This document shows positions 1 to 7,363 of a stretch of 24,865 nt of DNA, in pieces. A model generated the notes under the pieces. That model worked only from the letters and a program-made list of their open reading frames with translations. It was not told where the DNA came from and made no database searches. Positions within the stretch are counted from its first letter, which is position 1. Each line of letters starts with the position of its first letter. Both the position numbers and the translations under genes were made by a program. The DNA is taken from positions 1 through 24,865 of the forward strand of contig JAISZM010000130.1 of NCBI GenBank assembly GCA_031269205.1, written 5' to 3'. The DNA is from Eubacteriales Family XIII. Incertae Sedis bacterium. Lineage in GTDB: Bacteria; Bacillota; Clostridia; Peptostreptococcales; Anaerovoracaceae.

Positions 1-78
1 TCCCGAACACAGAAGTTAAGCTCTCCAGCGCCGATGATACTTGGCGGGCGACCGCCCGGGAAAGCAGGACGCTGCCAT
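1..78 (+). rRNA. rrf: 5S ribosomal RNA, 3' part
   Basis: The first bases match the conserved central and 3' part of bacterial 5S rRNA: the loop with CCGAACACAGAAGTTAAGC, then the GATGATACTTGG arm and the closing AGGACGCTGCC. The 5' part lies outside the window. The exact 3' end is estimated from the usual end of the family. It is probably the last gene of an rRNA operon, followed closely by a terminator-like hairpin and then the rimP-nusA operon. Confidence 0.92.
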
Positions 79-84
79 TCCTAT

Positions 85-122
85 CACCCTCCTTGCCGAA
101 AGGCGGGGAGGGTGTATTATTA
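85..122 (+). terminator. Terminator-like hairpin after 5S rRNA
   Basis: CACCCTCC (85-92) pairs perfectly with GGAGGGTG (107-114), with an inner GCC/GGC stem capped by GAAA. The following TATTATTAC is T-rich but not a clean T run, so it fits an intrinsic terminator of the rRNA operon with a mediocre U tract. Confidence 0.7.
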
Positions 123-160
123 CCCTGCTACTCCTGGATCACAAATTTGCGCGGTTTTAC

Positions 161-189
161 TTGATTTTTGTATGGAATGGTGGTAGTCT
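161..189 (+). promoter_or_regulatory. Possible promoter of the rimP-nusA operon
   Basis: TTGATT (161-166) and TAGTCT (184-189) are separated by 17 bp, upstream of the rimP leader hairpin. The -10 is a poor match (3 of 6), so this is only the best candidate in the spacer between the 5S terminator and rimP. Confidence 0.3.
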
Positions 190-214
190 GGATGAGTTGA
201 TAAGGTATCGTCTG

Positions 215-244
215 GAGAGTGGGGAAGCCCGCTCTCTTGTTTTG
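215..244 (+). promoter_or_regulatory. Attenuator-like hairpin in the rimP leader
   Basis: GAGAGTGGG (215-223) pairs with CCCGCTCTC (228-236) over nine positions (one G-T wobble) with a four-base GAAG loop. TTGTTTTG follows directly. It has the form of an intrinsic terminator but sits about 70 nt before the rimP start, where it would act on the rimP-nusA-infB operon rather than end the rRNA operon. A role in attenuation is inferred. Confidence 0.5.
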
Positions 245-315
245 AAAGCAGAATGGCTCGGGACGCATGACCGGGCAGCGCGTTGTTTCTCGCGCACGGA
301 TAGACCGGGAGAGGT

Positions 316-798
316 ATGATCGCTCAGAATACTAAAACGAAAAGCGTTAAGGCGCGGGTGAGCGAGCTGCTTGTAGACTGGTTGCCGCGGCACGGTTATG
401 AGCTGTGGAACGTCGAGTTCGTGAAGTCGGGAAGCGGCCGCGATCTGAACGTTTACGTCGACGGAAGGGATGGCATGAGTACGGACGACTGTGAGTTCGT
501 CAGCAGGTACCTCGAGGCGCGGCTCGACGAGGAGAGTCTGATCGAAGGCGCCTACTGCCTTGTCGTCAGTTCCCCCGGCATGGATCGGCCGCTGCTCACG
601 GATGAACACTTCGAGCGCTACCGGGGCGCGCCTGTGGACGTTTCGCTCTACAAGGGGGTGGACGGCCGCAAGACCTACAGCGGTGTTCTCGGTGAACGCA
701 CGGCGGACACACTGACTCTATTAGGGGAAAACGGCGGGCGCGAGATTGAGTTACCACGGGAATACGTGAGCAAGGTGAGATTACAGGTTATATTTTAG
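316..798 (+). CDS. rimP: Ribosome maturation factor RimP
   Basis: RimP binds the small ribosomal subunit and helps late 30S maturation, in the cytoplasm. The 160-aa product has the usual family length. It shows the N-terminal alpha/beta domain with WNVEFVKSGSGRDLNVYVD and the conserved VSSPGMDRPL segment, followed by the small C-terminal barrel (YRGAPVDVSLYKG ... SGVLGERTADTLTL). The ATG at 316 follows GGGAGAGG closely. The gene heads the rimP-nusA-ylxR-infB cluster, the standard arrangement in bacteria, and is preceded by a terminator-like hairpin that may control the whole operon. There are 82 bp to nusA. Confidence 0.95.
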   Translation: MIAQNTKTKSVKARVSELLVDWLPRHGYELWNVEFVKSGSGRDLNVYVDGRDGMSTDDCEFVSRYLEARLDEESLIEGAYCLVVSSPGMDRPLLTDEHFERYRGAPVDVSLYKGVDGRKTYSGVLGERTADTLTLLGENGGREIELPREYVSKVRLQVIF

Positions 799-880
799 CG
801 GCGTACCGATGGCGGATCGACTGCGAACGGACGACAAATTTTGGGGCAAGAATAAGGTAAGAACAAAGGAAGGATAGAGC

Positions 881-2374
881 ATGGACGGCAAAGAAATCGC
901 GGCTGCGTTGGACCAACTTGAAAGGGAAAAAAACATACCTAAGGCGAAACTCATCGACGCCCTTGAGCGAGGGCTTGCGGCGGCGTACAAAGGCAAGAAC
1001 AAGTGCCCCGAGGGTACTGACGTGCGCGCCGGCATCGACGTGTCCACGGGCGCGATCGAGCTGTATCTTTTCAGGGACATCGCGGACGAGGTCACGGACT
1101 CGTGGCTTGAGGTGTCGATGGACGAGTTGACGCAGGGCGACGACGATGCCGCGACGCAGGTGTTTTTTAGGAATGTCGTCGATCCGGGCGAGAATCCCGA
1201 GATCGCGTATACCATCGGCGACCTGAAGGAGAGTGAGGAGATAAGGGAGTGGGTGAAGTCCGAGACCAAGTTCTCCACGCAACTCGGTTTTGAGAATCTC
1301 GATCTCGGGCGCATCGCGGCGCAGACGGCAAAACAGATTGTGGTCAGCGAGGTGCGCGACATCGAGAGGGGGATGGTCTATGACGAATACATCGATCGCG
1401 TCGGTGAACTTGTAACGGGCACGATACAGAGGGTCAGTAACGATACCGTCTTTGTTAATTTGGGCAGAACGGAGGGTCTGCTCGCCTTTGGAGAACAGGT
1501 GAGAATTGAGCATTACGTCGTGAATTCCCGGCTGCGCTACTATATCATCGATGTGAAGAAATCTCAGAAAGGACCGCAGGTCTTTCTGTCGCGATCGCAT
1601 CCGGGACTCGTTAAGCGGCTGTTTGAGCTCGAGGTGCCGGAGATAGCGGACGGTATTGTGACGATAGAGAGCATCGCGCGCGAGGGCGGAAGCAGGACGA
1701 AGATGGCCGTCGCGTCGTCGGACGCGAACGTTGATCCGGTCGGCGCGTGCGTGGGCAACCGCGGCGTACGCGTGCAGGCTGTGGTCGACGAGTTGTTCGG
1801 CGAGAAGATAGACATTATCGCGTGGACGGGCAACAGGGAAGAAAATATCATGAGCGCCCTCTCCCCGGCTAAGGTGGAGAAAGTCATCGAGGACGAGGAT
1901 ACGAACGAAGCTACGGCTATCGTCCCCGACTATCAATTATCGCTCGCCATCGGCAAGGAGGGACAAAACGTGCGGCTCGCCGCGAAGCTGTGCGGTGTGA
2001 AGATAGATATAAAGAGCCACTCGCAGTATTACGGAGATCCGCAGGCGACGTCCATCAACCTCGGCGGCGAACTCGACGAAGAAGGCTATCTGAATCCCGA
2101 CGATTTTATGACGGACGACGACGCGGATGAGACTGAGGAAGGCGTCGCTGACGACGCGGCTTCGGACGGCGCCGACGTGCAGGCTGACGCGGATGAGGGT
2201 GAGGAAGGCGTCGCTGACGACGCGGCTTCGAACGGAGCCGACGCGGATGATGAGGCGGCGGAAACGCTTGTCGCGGAAGAGACGGACAGCGCTGAAATTA
2301 CCGAAGGCGAAAATGCGGCGGCTGACGACGGCGAAGAATTCGCGGCCGATACGAAAGGTGAGGATGAAGAATAG
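881..2374 (+). CDS. nusA: Transcription termination/antitermination factor NusA
   Basis: NusA binds RNA polymerase and RNA and controls pausing, termination and antitermination. The 497-aa product has the N-terminal polymerase-binding domain (1-175), an S1 domain (about 176-240, GELVTGTIQRVSNDTVFVNLG) and two KH domains (VGACVGNRGVRVQ about 287-299 and LAIGKEGQNVRLAAKL about 355-370). From about residue 398 there is an acidic Asp/Glu/Ala tail of about 100 residues, part of it encoded by a 66-bp tandem repeat. This tail replaces the short end usual in Bacillota NusA and has no resemblance to the proteobacterial acidic repeat domains. The ATG at 881 has AAGGAAGGA upstream. The 3' end overlaps ylxR by 11 bp. 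Confidence 0.97.
   Translation: MDGKEIAAALDQLEREKNIPKAKLIDALERGLAAAYKGKNKCPEGTDVRAGIDVSTGAIELYLFRDIADEVTDSWLEVSMDELTQGDDDAATQVFFRNVVDPGENPEIAYTIGDLKESEEIREWVKSETKFSTQLGFENLDLGRIAAQTAKQIVVSEVRDIERGMVYDEYIDRVGELVTGTIQRVSNDTVFVNLGRTEGLLAFGEQVRIEHYVVNSRLRYYIIDVKKSQKGPQVFLSRSHPGLVKRLFELEVPEIADGIVTIESIAREGGSRTKMAVASSDANVDPVGACVGNRGVRVQAVVDELFGEKIDIIAWTGNREENIMSALSPAKVEKVIEDEDTNEATAIVPDYQLSLAIGKEGQNVRLAAKLCGVKIDIKSHSQYYGDPQATSINLGGELDEEGYLNPDDFMTDDDADETEEGVADDAASDGADVQADADEGEEGVADDAASNGADADDEAAETLVAEETDSAEITEGENAAADDGEEFAADTKGEDEE
2120..2250 (+). repeat. 66-bp tandem repeat in the nusA tail
   Basis: The unit starting GACGCGGATGAG at 2120 recurs at 2186 with few differences, and its first bases return at 2240. 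The period of 66 bp equals 22 codons and keeps the frame, so it repeats the peptide around EEGVADDAAS. It looks like recent duplication within a low-complexity coding tail. Confidence 0.85.
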
Positions 2375-2645
2375 AAAAACGCCCATGCGCCGCTGTGTCG
2401 GCTGTATGACTTCAAAACCGAAGCATGAGCTGGTTCGCCTCGTGGCGGCGGACGGGGTTCCGCGCGTCGACGTTACCGGAAAAGCGAACGGCAGGGGAGT
2501 CTATCTCTGCCAGGATGAAAAGTGCTTGGCTGGCGCGTTGAAGAGGAACGCGTTGAGCCGCGGGCTGTCCGTCAAGGCGGTTTCGAATGAAGACAAGGAG
2601 CGGATCCTGAAGGAGTTGATTCCGGATGCGGAGGTGCGAGTATGA
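2364..2645 (+). CDS. rnpM: YlxR family protein (RNase P modulator RnpM)
   Basis: Small basic RNA-binding protein of the YlxR (DUF448) family. In Bacillus subtilis the family member modulates RNase P, hence the name RnpM. The 93-aa product has the signature RRCVGCM near the N-terminus and GRGVYLCQDEKCL in the middle, then a basic C-terminal half. The ATG at 2364 (MKNRKTPMRRC) gives the usual length and lies after AAAGGTGAGG inside the end of nusA; an ATG at 2385 is possible but has no binding site. Its stop overlaps the infB start (ATGA). The L7Ae-like ylxQ often found next to it is absent here. Confidence 0.92.
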   Translation: MKNRKTPMRRCVGCMTSKPKHELVRLVAADGVPRVDVTGKANGRGVYLCQDEKCLAGALKRNALSRGLSVKAVSNEDKERILKELIPDAEVRV

Positions 2646-5600
2646 GGATACACGAATTAGCCAAGCAGCTTAATCTGAGCAACAAGGACGTACTTGCGCG
2701 GGCGCAGGCGATGGGACTCGGAGTCACGAGCGCCAGCAGCAGCGTTTCAGACGGTGAGGCGGCGACTTTGAAGGATCGCATACTCGGCAAAGACCGAACC
2801 GCGGCGGGTGGTGAAACGGCGCCGATCGCGGCGCCGAAGGCTCAGCCGAAAAGCGCGCCGAAGGGTGAGACGACCATCGTGCGCGTCAAGCCGAAGGTGA
2901 AAGAGACGGAGAAGAAGCAAGAAGTTCATGTGACGAAGAAGGCCAACGTAAAGCTGCCATTGACTCCGCCCCGCCCAAAGACGAAATCCGCTGAGGAAAC
3001 GAACGCGGAGGCCGCGGGCAAGGGTGAGGCGAGGACGCCTGTGTCCGGGAAACCGCCGGTCGGCGCGTCCTCGACGCCTCCTCCCCCACCCCCTTCGAGG
3101 GCGTCCATGGGAGCGTCCGCTTCGAGATCGGCCTCAGTAGCTCCCGCCCCCGCCCCTGCCCCGAGGGCGGCCTCAGGCGCACCCGTACCTCGGCCGAGAG
3201 TCACGCCGGGAGCGCTCGCGCCGTCGTCCGGCTCAGGGGACAAGGCCGACGCAAGGACAGAGATATCCGGCGAGGGCAAAAGAAAGCCCCTATTGAAGGT
3301 AGCTTATACGGATCAGGAACCGGAGCCGAAACCCGCGATCGCGACTCAGCCCGGAGCGGCGGGGAAAACCGAGGCGGAGTCGAAACCCGGCGCGGCTACG
3401 TCGCCCGAAGCCGCGATCCAGTCTGAGGCGGAGGCAAAATCCGATACCACGACTCAACCCGAGTCGGAGGCGCGGAGGGCGGAGGCCGCGGCGAAAGCTC
3501 GCGGGGAAGCTTCCGAAGCTGAAGTGGGTTCCGATCTTGCGCCCGGGTCTACGTCGGCATCCGAGGCTGCGCGGACTGGCGGCCGCAAGGAGAAACCTCA
3601 GGCGTCCGAGAGTGCCGGACGTGCCGGCAAGGCGGCAAAGACCGACGGAGCGAAGCGCCCCGCAAAGACCGCAAAGGACGCGCGTGGCAAGACGGACAAG
3701 ACCACCGGAGCCGCGGGCTCGGGAGAAGGCGACAAGGCCAAGAAGGATGGGACGGCCGCCAAAGGCAAAGCCAAGGAGAAGAAAGGGCACAAAGGCAAGG
3801 AGCAGAAGGGCGATGCTTTCGGCGACAAGAACAAGCGCCACAATGTGCGCGACGCCAAACGCCGTGGAGCGACCGACGATTTCCGTGGATCGAAGCGTAG
3901 CCCGATACTCGAGGACAGCTCTCTCGAAAAGAGGCCGCTCAAGAGCGGTAGACGTCCTAAGGTTCAGCCGAAGGCCGAGCCCGAACTCGTCGTCATCCCC
4001 GAGGATCTCGCGCCAGGCACGAAGATCATCGCGGTGCCGATCACGGTGGCGGGCTTTGCGGAACAGGTCGAAAAGACGCCGAGCGAAGTTATCATGGCGC
4101 TCATGAGCCTCGGTCTCATGATGAATATTAACAGCAATCTCGATGAGACGACGGCGCTCTTGCTCAGCGATGAGCTTGGCGTTCCCGTGTTTATCGCTCT
4201 CGACGAGGGTGAGATCATCGAGGAGGGCATCGAGGACTTTGAAGACGACCCTGCGAACCTCATCCCGCGTCCGCCGGTCATCACGGTCATGGGTCACGTC
4301 GACCACGGAAAGACCTCGCTGCTCGACGCTATCAGGGAAACGAATGTGACCGAGGGCGAGGCCGGCGGCATCACGCAGCATATAGGCGCGAGCGAAGTTC
4401 ACATCAACGATCAGCGGATAGTGTTCCTCGATACGCCGGGACATGAGGCGTTCACGGCTATGCGCGCGAGGGGCGCGCACGCGACGGACATCGCCGTCCT
4501 CGTGGTCGCGGCCGACGACGGGGTCATGCCGCAGACGCTCGAATCCATCAGTCACGCTAAGGCTGCGGGAGTTCCTATCGTCGTCGCGATAAACAAGATG
4601 GACAAAGAGGGCGCCAACCCCGACCGCGTTAAGCAGGAACTGTCCGAGCACGGCGTGCTGGTCGAGGATTGGGGCGGCGATACGCAGAGCGTCAACGTCA
4701 GCGCGAAAAGCAGACAGGGGATCAAGGAATTGCTCGAAGCCATAGTGTTGCAGTCCGAGGTTTTGGAGCTGAAGGCGAATCCGAACAGGCTCGCGCTAGG
4801 TACGGTAATTGAGGCGCGGCTCGATAAGGCGAGAGGAAGCGTTGCGACCTTGTTGGTGTTGAACGGAACGCTCGAGGCGGGGATGAGCATCGTGGCTGGA
4901 ATGACGAGCGGCCGCATAAGAGCCATGACGGATTACAAGGGCAAGGAGATACAGAAGGCGGGTCCCGCGACGGCTGTCGAAGTGACGGGGCTTTCCGAAG
5001 TGCCGCAGGCCGGCGACGAATTCAACGCGGTGCGCGAGGATCGCGTGGCGCGCGCGATAGCGGAGAACCGCAAACTCAGGCAGCGCGACGAGATCATGGC
5101 GCGCACCTCGGGCGCGAGTCTGGATACGCTTTTCGAACGCATGGGCGCGGGCGAGACGAAAGAGCTGAACATCATCATCAAGGGCGATGTGCAGGGTTCG
5201 GTCGGCGCGTTGACCGCGTCGCTCGAACAGCTCTCGAACGACGAGGTCAAGATCAACATCATCCATAAGGGCGTCGGCGCCGTGAACGAATCCGACGTGA
5301 TGCTCGCGGAGACGTCGAAGGCCGTCGTCATAGGCTTCAATGTGCGTCCGGGCAGCTCCGTCACAGCGCTCGCGGAGCGCGACGGCGTCGAGATACGGAC
5401 GTACCGGGTCATCTACGACGCGATAGACGACGTCAAGGCCGCCATGAAGGGTATGCTCGATCCCGAGTTCCGCGAGGTCGTTATCGGCAAACTCGAGATC
5501 AGGGAGACGTTCAAGGTTCCCGGCGTCGGCACGATAGGCGGCGCGTACGTGACCGAGGGCAAGGTGCAGCGCAGCGCCGAGGTGCGCGCCGTGCGCGACG

Positions 5601-5767
5601 GCATAGTCGTACACGAGGGCAGGATATCGTCGCTGAAGCGCTTTAAAGACGACGTGCGTGAGGTGGCCACCGGCTACGAGTGCGGTATCGGTATTGATAA
5701 TTATAACGATATCAAGGTGGGAGATATAATAGAGGCGTTTGTGATGGAGGAGATTGAGCGCGAGTAA
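2642..5767 (+). CDS. infB: Translation initiation factor IF-2
   Basis: IF-2 is the GTPase that brings initiator fMet-tRNA to the ribosome and promotes subunit joining. The 1041-aa product has the IF2_N domain (about 1-48), then a low-complexity region rich in Ala, Lys, Pro and Glu (about 50-445), a second IF2_N-like segment (GFAEQVEKTPSEVIMALMSLGLMMNINSNL), and the GTPase core: G1 GHVDHGKT at 551-558, G3 DTPGH, G4 NKMD, G5 SAK. Domains II, III and the fMet-tRNA-binding C domain follow to the end (GYECGIGIDNYNDIKVGDIIEAF). The N-terminal linker is unusually long. It starts inside the rnpM stop codon (ATGA overlap), implying translational coupling. Confidence 0.98.
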   Translation: MRIHELAKQLNLSNKDVLARAQAMGLGVTSASSSVSDGEAATLKDRILGKDRTAAGGETAPIAAPKAQPKSAPKGETTIVRVKPKVKETEKKQEVHVTKKANVKLPLTPPRPKTKSAEETNAEAAGKGEARTPVSGKPPVGASSTPPPPPPSRASMGASASRSASVAPAPAPAPRAASGAPVPRPRVTPGALAPSSGSGDKADARTEISGEGKRKPLLKVAYTDQEPEPKPAIATQPGAAGKTEAESKPGAATSPEAAIQSEAEAKSDTTTQPESEARRAEAAAKARGEASEAEVGSDLAPGSTSASEAARTGGRKEKPQASESAGRAGKAAKTDGAKRPAKTAKDARGKTDKTTGAAGSGEGDKAKKDGTAAKGKAKEKKGHKGKEQKGDAFGDKNKRHNVRDAKRRGATDDFRGSKRSPILEDSSLEKRPLKSGRRPKVQPKAEPELVVIPEDLAPGTKIIAVPITVAGFAEQVEKTPSEVIMALMSLGLMMNINSNLDETTALLLSDELGVPVFIALDEGEIIEEGIEDFEDDPANLIPRPPVITVMGHVDHGKTSLLDAIRETNVTEGEAGGITQHIGASEVHINDQRIVFLDTPGHEAFTAMRARGAHATDIAVLVVAADDGVMPQTLESISHAKAAGVPIVVAINKMDKEGANPDRVKQELSEHGVLVEDWGGDTQSVNVSAKSRQGIKELLEAIVLQSEVLELKANPNRLALGTVIEARLDKARGSVATLLVLNGTLEAGMSIVAGMTSGRIRAMTDYKGKEIQKAGPATAVEVTGLSEVPQAGDEFNAVREDRVARAIAENRKLRQRDEIMARTSGASLDTLFERMGAGETKELNIIIKGDVQGSVGALTASLEQLSNDEVKINIIHKGVGAVNESDVMLAETSKAVVIGFNVRPGSSVTALAERDGVEIRTYRVIYDAIDDVKAAMKGMLDPEFREVVIGKLEIRETFKVPGVGTIGGAYVTEGKVQRSAEVRAVRDGIVVHEGRISSLKRFKDDVREVATGYECGIGIDNYNDIKVGDIIEAFVMEEIERE

Positions 5768-5804
5768 CGCGTCTTTCCCTGTTTGGCGGCACGGCACTTA
5801 AATA

Positions 5805-5898
5805 ATAATTTGCACCATGCCGGCTATGAGGATACGAAATGGAAGAGCTAAATAATTCACGTCACGTTTGTGCCGCACAGCGGCATGGTGCAAATTAT
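5805..5898 (+). repeat. 18-bp perfect inverted repeat at the rbfA start
   Basis: ATAATTTGCACCATGCCG (5805-5822) is the exact reverse complement of 5881-5898, with 58 nt between. The 3' arm holds the first two bases of the likely rbfA start codon (5897) and the weak GGTG upstream of it. In RNA the pair would form an 18-bp stem that hides the translation start. A second pair, GCGGCAC (5786-5792) with GTGCCGC (5870-5876), is interleaved with it, so the two could be alternatives or form a pseudoknot. Confidence 0.85.
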
Positions 5899-5910
5899 GA
5901 AACATCGTAA
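5839..5910 (+). CDS. Possible 23-aa leader peptide overlapping rbfA
   Basis: A short ORF starts with ATG at 5839, six bases after a GAGGA ribosome binding site. It encodes MEELNNSRHVCAAQRHGANYETS and stops with TAA at 5908-5910, just inside rbfA but in another frame. Its path runs through the 3' arm of the 18-bp inverted repeat, so a ribosome translating it would open the stem that hides the rbfA start. It is too short for any family match. A leader-peptide role is inferred from placement and from the contrast between its good binding site and the poor one of rbfA. Confidence 0.4.
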   Translation: MEELNNSRHVCAAQRHGANYETS

Positions 5911-7363
5911 ACATCATTTTCGGGGCGGACGTATCGGCGAGGAGATAAAGCGCGTTATCAGCGACATGCTGTTGCGTGAGTTGAAGGATCCGAGATTCAC
6001 GGGACTCGTCAGCGTGTCAGCCGTCAAGGCCTCAGACGACGGCTCCTTCGCGACCGTCTACGTGACGATGCTCGGCGCGGGGTCGGGCGCGATGGCCGAG
6101 GCCACGGACGAGGAAAAAGAAGAAGCGCTCGCGGCCTTTGAAAATGCGAAGGGCCTGATTCGACGCGAGATAGGGCGCAGACTTGGACTCAGACACACCC
6201 CCGATCTCAGGTTCAGGTTCGATACATCGGAAGAGTACGGCAGGCACATAGAAAAGATCATAGAGGAACTCGGCATCCCGAAAACCCTGAAAGAAAAACC
6301 CATGAACAGCATAGAGGAGATAGCAGCCACTTTCGAGGCCGTGGAAACCGTCAGGATATTCCCGCACGAAAACATGGATGGCGACACATTCGGTTCATCC
6401 GTGGCTCTATGCCTTGCGCTGCGCGAGAGGGGCAAAGACTGTTCAGTCGTCATTAATGAAAAAATACCCGACAATATAGCGTTCATCGAGTACGGTTGCT
6501 CGGAGTTCGCCTCGGACGAAACGACGCCGGATGTGGACGGGCGGTGCGACGAATCCGATGACGGCGTTTTGGGCGCCTCCGGGACAGCAGCCGCGAATAC
6601 CGAGGCGCGAACCGCGGAATTCCTTGCGGTGGGCTGCGACCTCGCCGTACTCATGGACGTCGGGGAGACCGCGAGGATCACGGGTCGCGAGAGGCTGTTC
6701 GCGGACGGCCGAAAAACGATTTGCATTGACCATCATGTTTCGAGCAGGCCCGTCTACGACTACAACCGTATCGATACGTCCGCGTCGGCCACGGGCGAAC
6801 TCATCTACGACATACTGCGCGCCATGGGCGTGACGCCGGACGCGCGCGCCGCCACCGCGCTCTACGTCGGCATTCTTACGGACACGGGGCGGTTTCAGTA
6901 CACGAACACGACGCCGCGCGCGCTGAGGATCGCCGCCGAACTCCTCGACCTCGGCGTGAAGCCGAACGAGGTGTCCACGGAGATCTATCAGAACGTCAGA
7001 CTTGAAAAACTCATGCTCGAAAACGCCGTCATGTCTACGATGGAGACGGTCGCGGACGGCAAGGGCGCGATCGTGTACATGACGAGGAAGATGCTTGGGG
7101 ACAGCGGAGCGATTGAGGAGGAGACCGAAGGCATCGCGGAGAAACTGCGCGGTATCAGGGGCGTCGAGGTTTCCGTATTCGTACGCGAGACTGAGGACGG
7201 CCGCACGAAGGGCAGCATGCGTTCGAAGCATTACTATAACATCGCTGAACTCGCCTCGCGTTTCGGCGGCGGCGGCCATGTCAGGGCTGCAGGGTTCACC
7301 TCGGGAAAACCTCTTCAGGACGTGGTCGAAGAGGTGAAGAGCGCTCTTTGGAAAACACTCTGA
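5897..7363 (+). CDS. rbfA-nrnA: RbfA-NrnA fusion: ribosome-binding factor A joined to DHH/DHHA1 phosphoesterase
   Basis: One 488-aa frame joins two normally separate proteins. Residues 1-125 are RbfA, a 30S maturation factor (RIGEEIKRVISDMLLRELKDPRF; SEEYGRHIEKIIEEL), of normal length. Residues 136-488 are an NrnA-type phosphoesterase, which degrades nano-RNA and dephosphorylates pAp: HENMDGD (157-163), LMDVGE (252-257), IDHH (277-280), DTGRFQYTNTTPRA (329-342) and the DHHA1 motif FGGGGHVRAAGF (456-467). Metal-binding residues are present. The join is at KEKPMNSIEE; the Met at 136 (base 6302) has no ribosome binding site, so separate translation is unlikely. Residues about 205-240 are a low-complexity insert. 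The ATG at 5897 fits RbfA; GTG at 5870 or ATG at 5885 would extend it. rbfA and nrnA are neighbours in many Clostridia, which would favour a fusion. Confidence 0.9.
   Translation: MKHRKHHFRGGRIGEEIKRVISDMLLRELKDPRFTGLVSVSAVKASDDGSFATVYVTMLGAGSGAMAEATDEEKEEALAAFENAKGLIRREIGRRLGLRHTPDLRFRFDTSEEYGRHIEKIIEELGIPKTLKEKPMNSIEEIAATFEAVETVRIFPHENMDGDTFGSSVALCLALRERGKDCSVVINEKIPDNIAFIEYGCSEFASDETTPDVDGRCDESDDGVLGASGTAAANTEARTAEFLAVGCDLAVLMDVGETARITGRERLFADGRKTICIDHHVSSRPVYDYNRIDTSASATGELIYDILRAMGVTPDARAATALYVGILTDTGRFQYTNTTPRALRIAAELLDLGVKPNEVSTEIYQNVRLEKLMLENAVMSTMETVADGKGAIVYMTRKMLGDSGAIEEETEGIAEKLRGIRGVEVSVFVRETEDGRTKGSMRSKHYYNIAELASRFGGGGHVRAAGFTSGKPLQDVVEEVKSALWKTL

Noticed and set aside
3290..4651. 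Long open frame of 453 codons on the minus strand, opposite infB
   Set aside because: It is the complement of a GC-rich, well-conserved infB; its product is Arg/Leu/His-rich with no motif and no binding site. The same holds for the minus-strand frames opposite nusA, rplC, rplV and ppk1.
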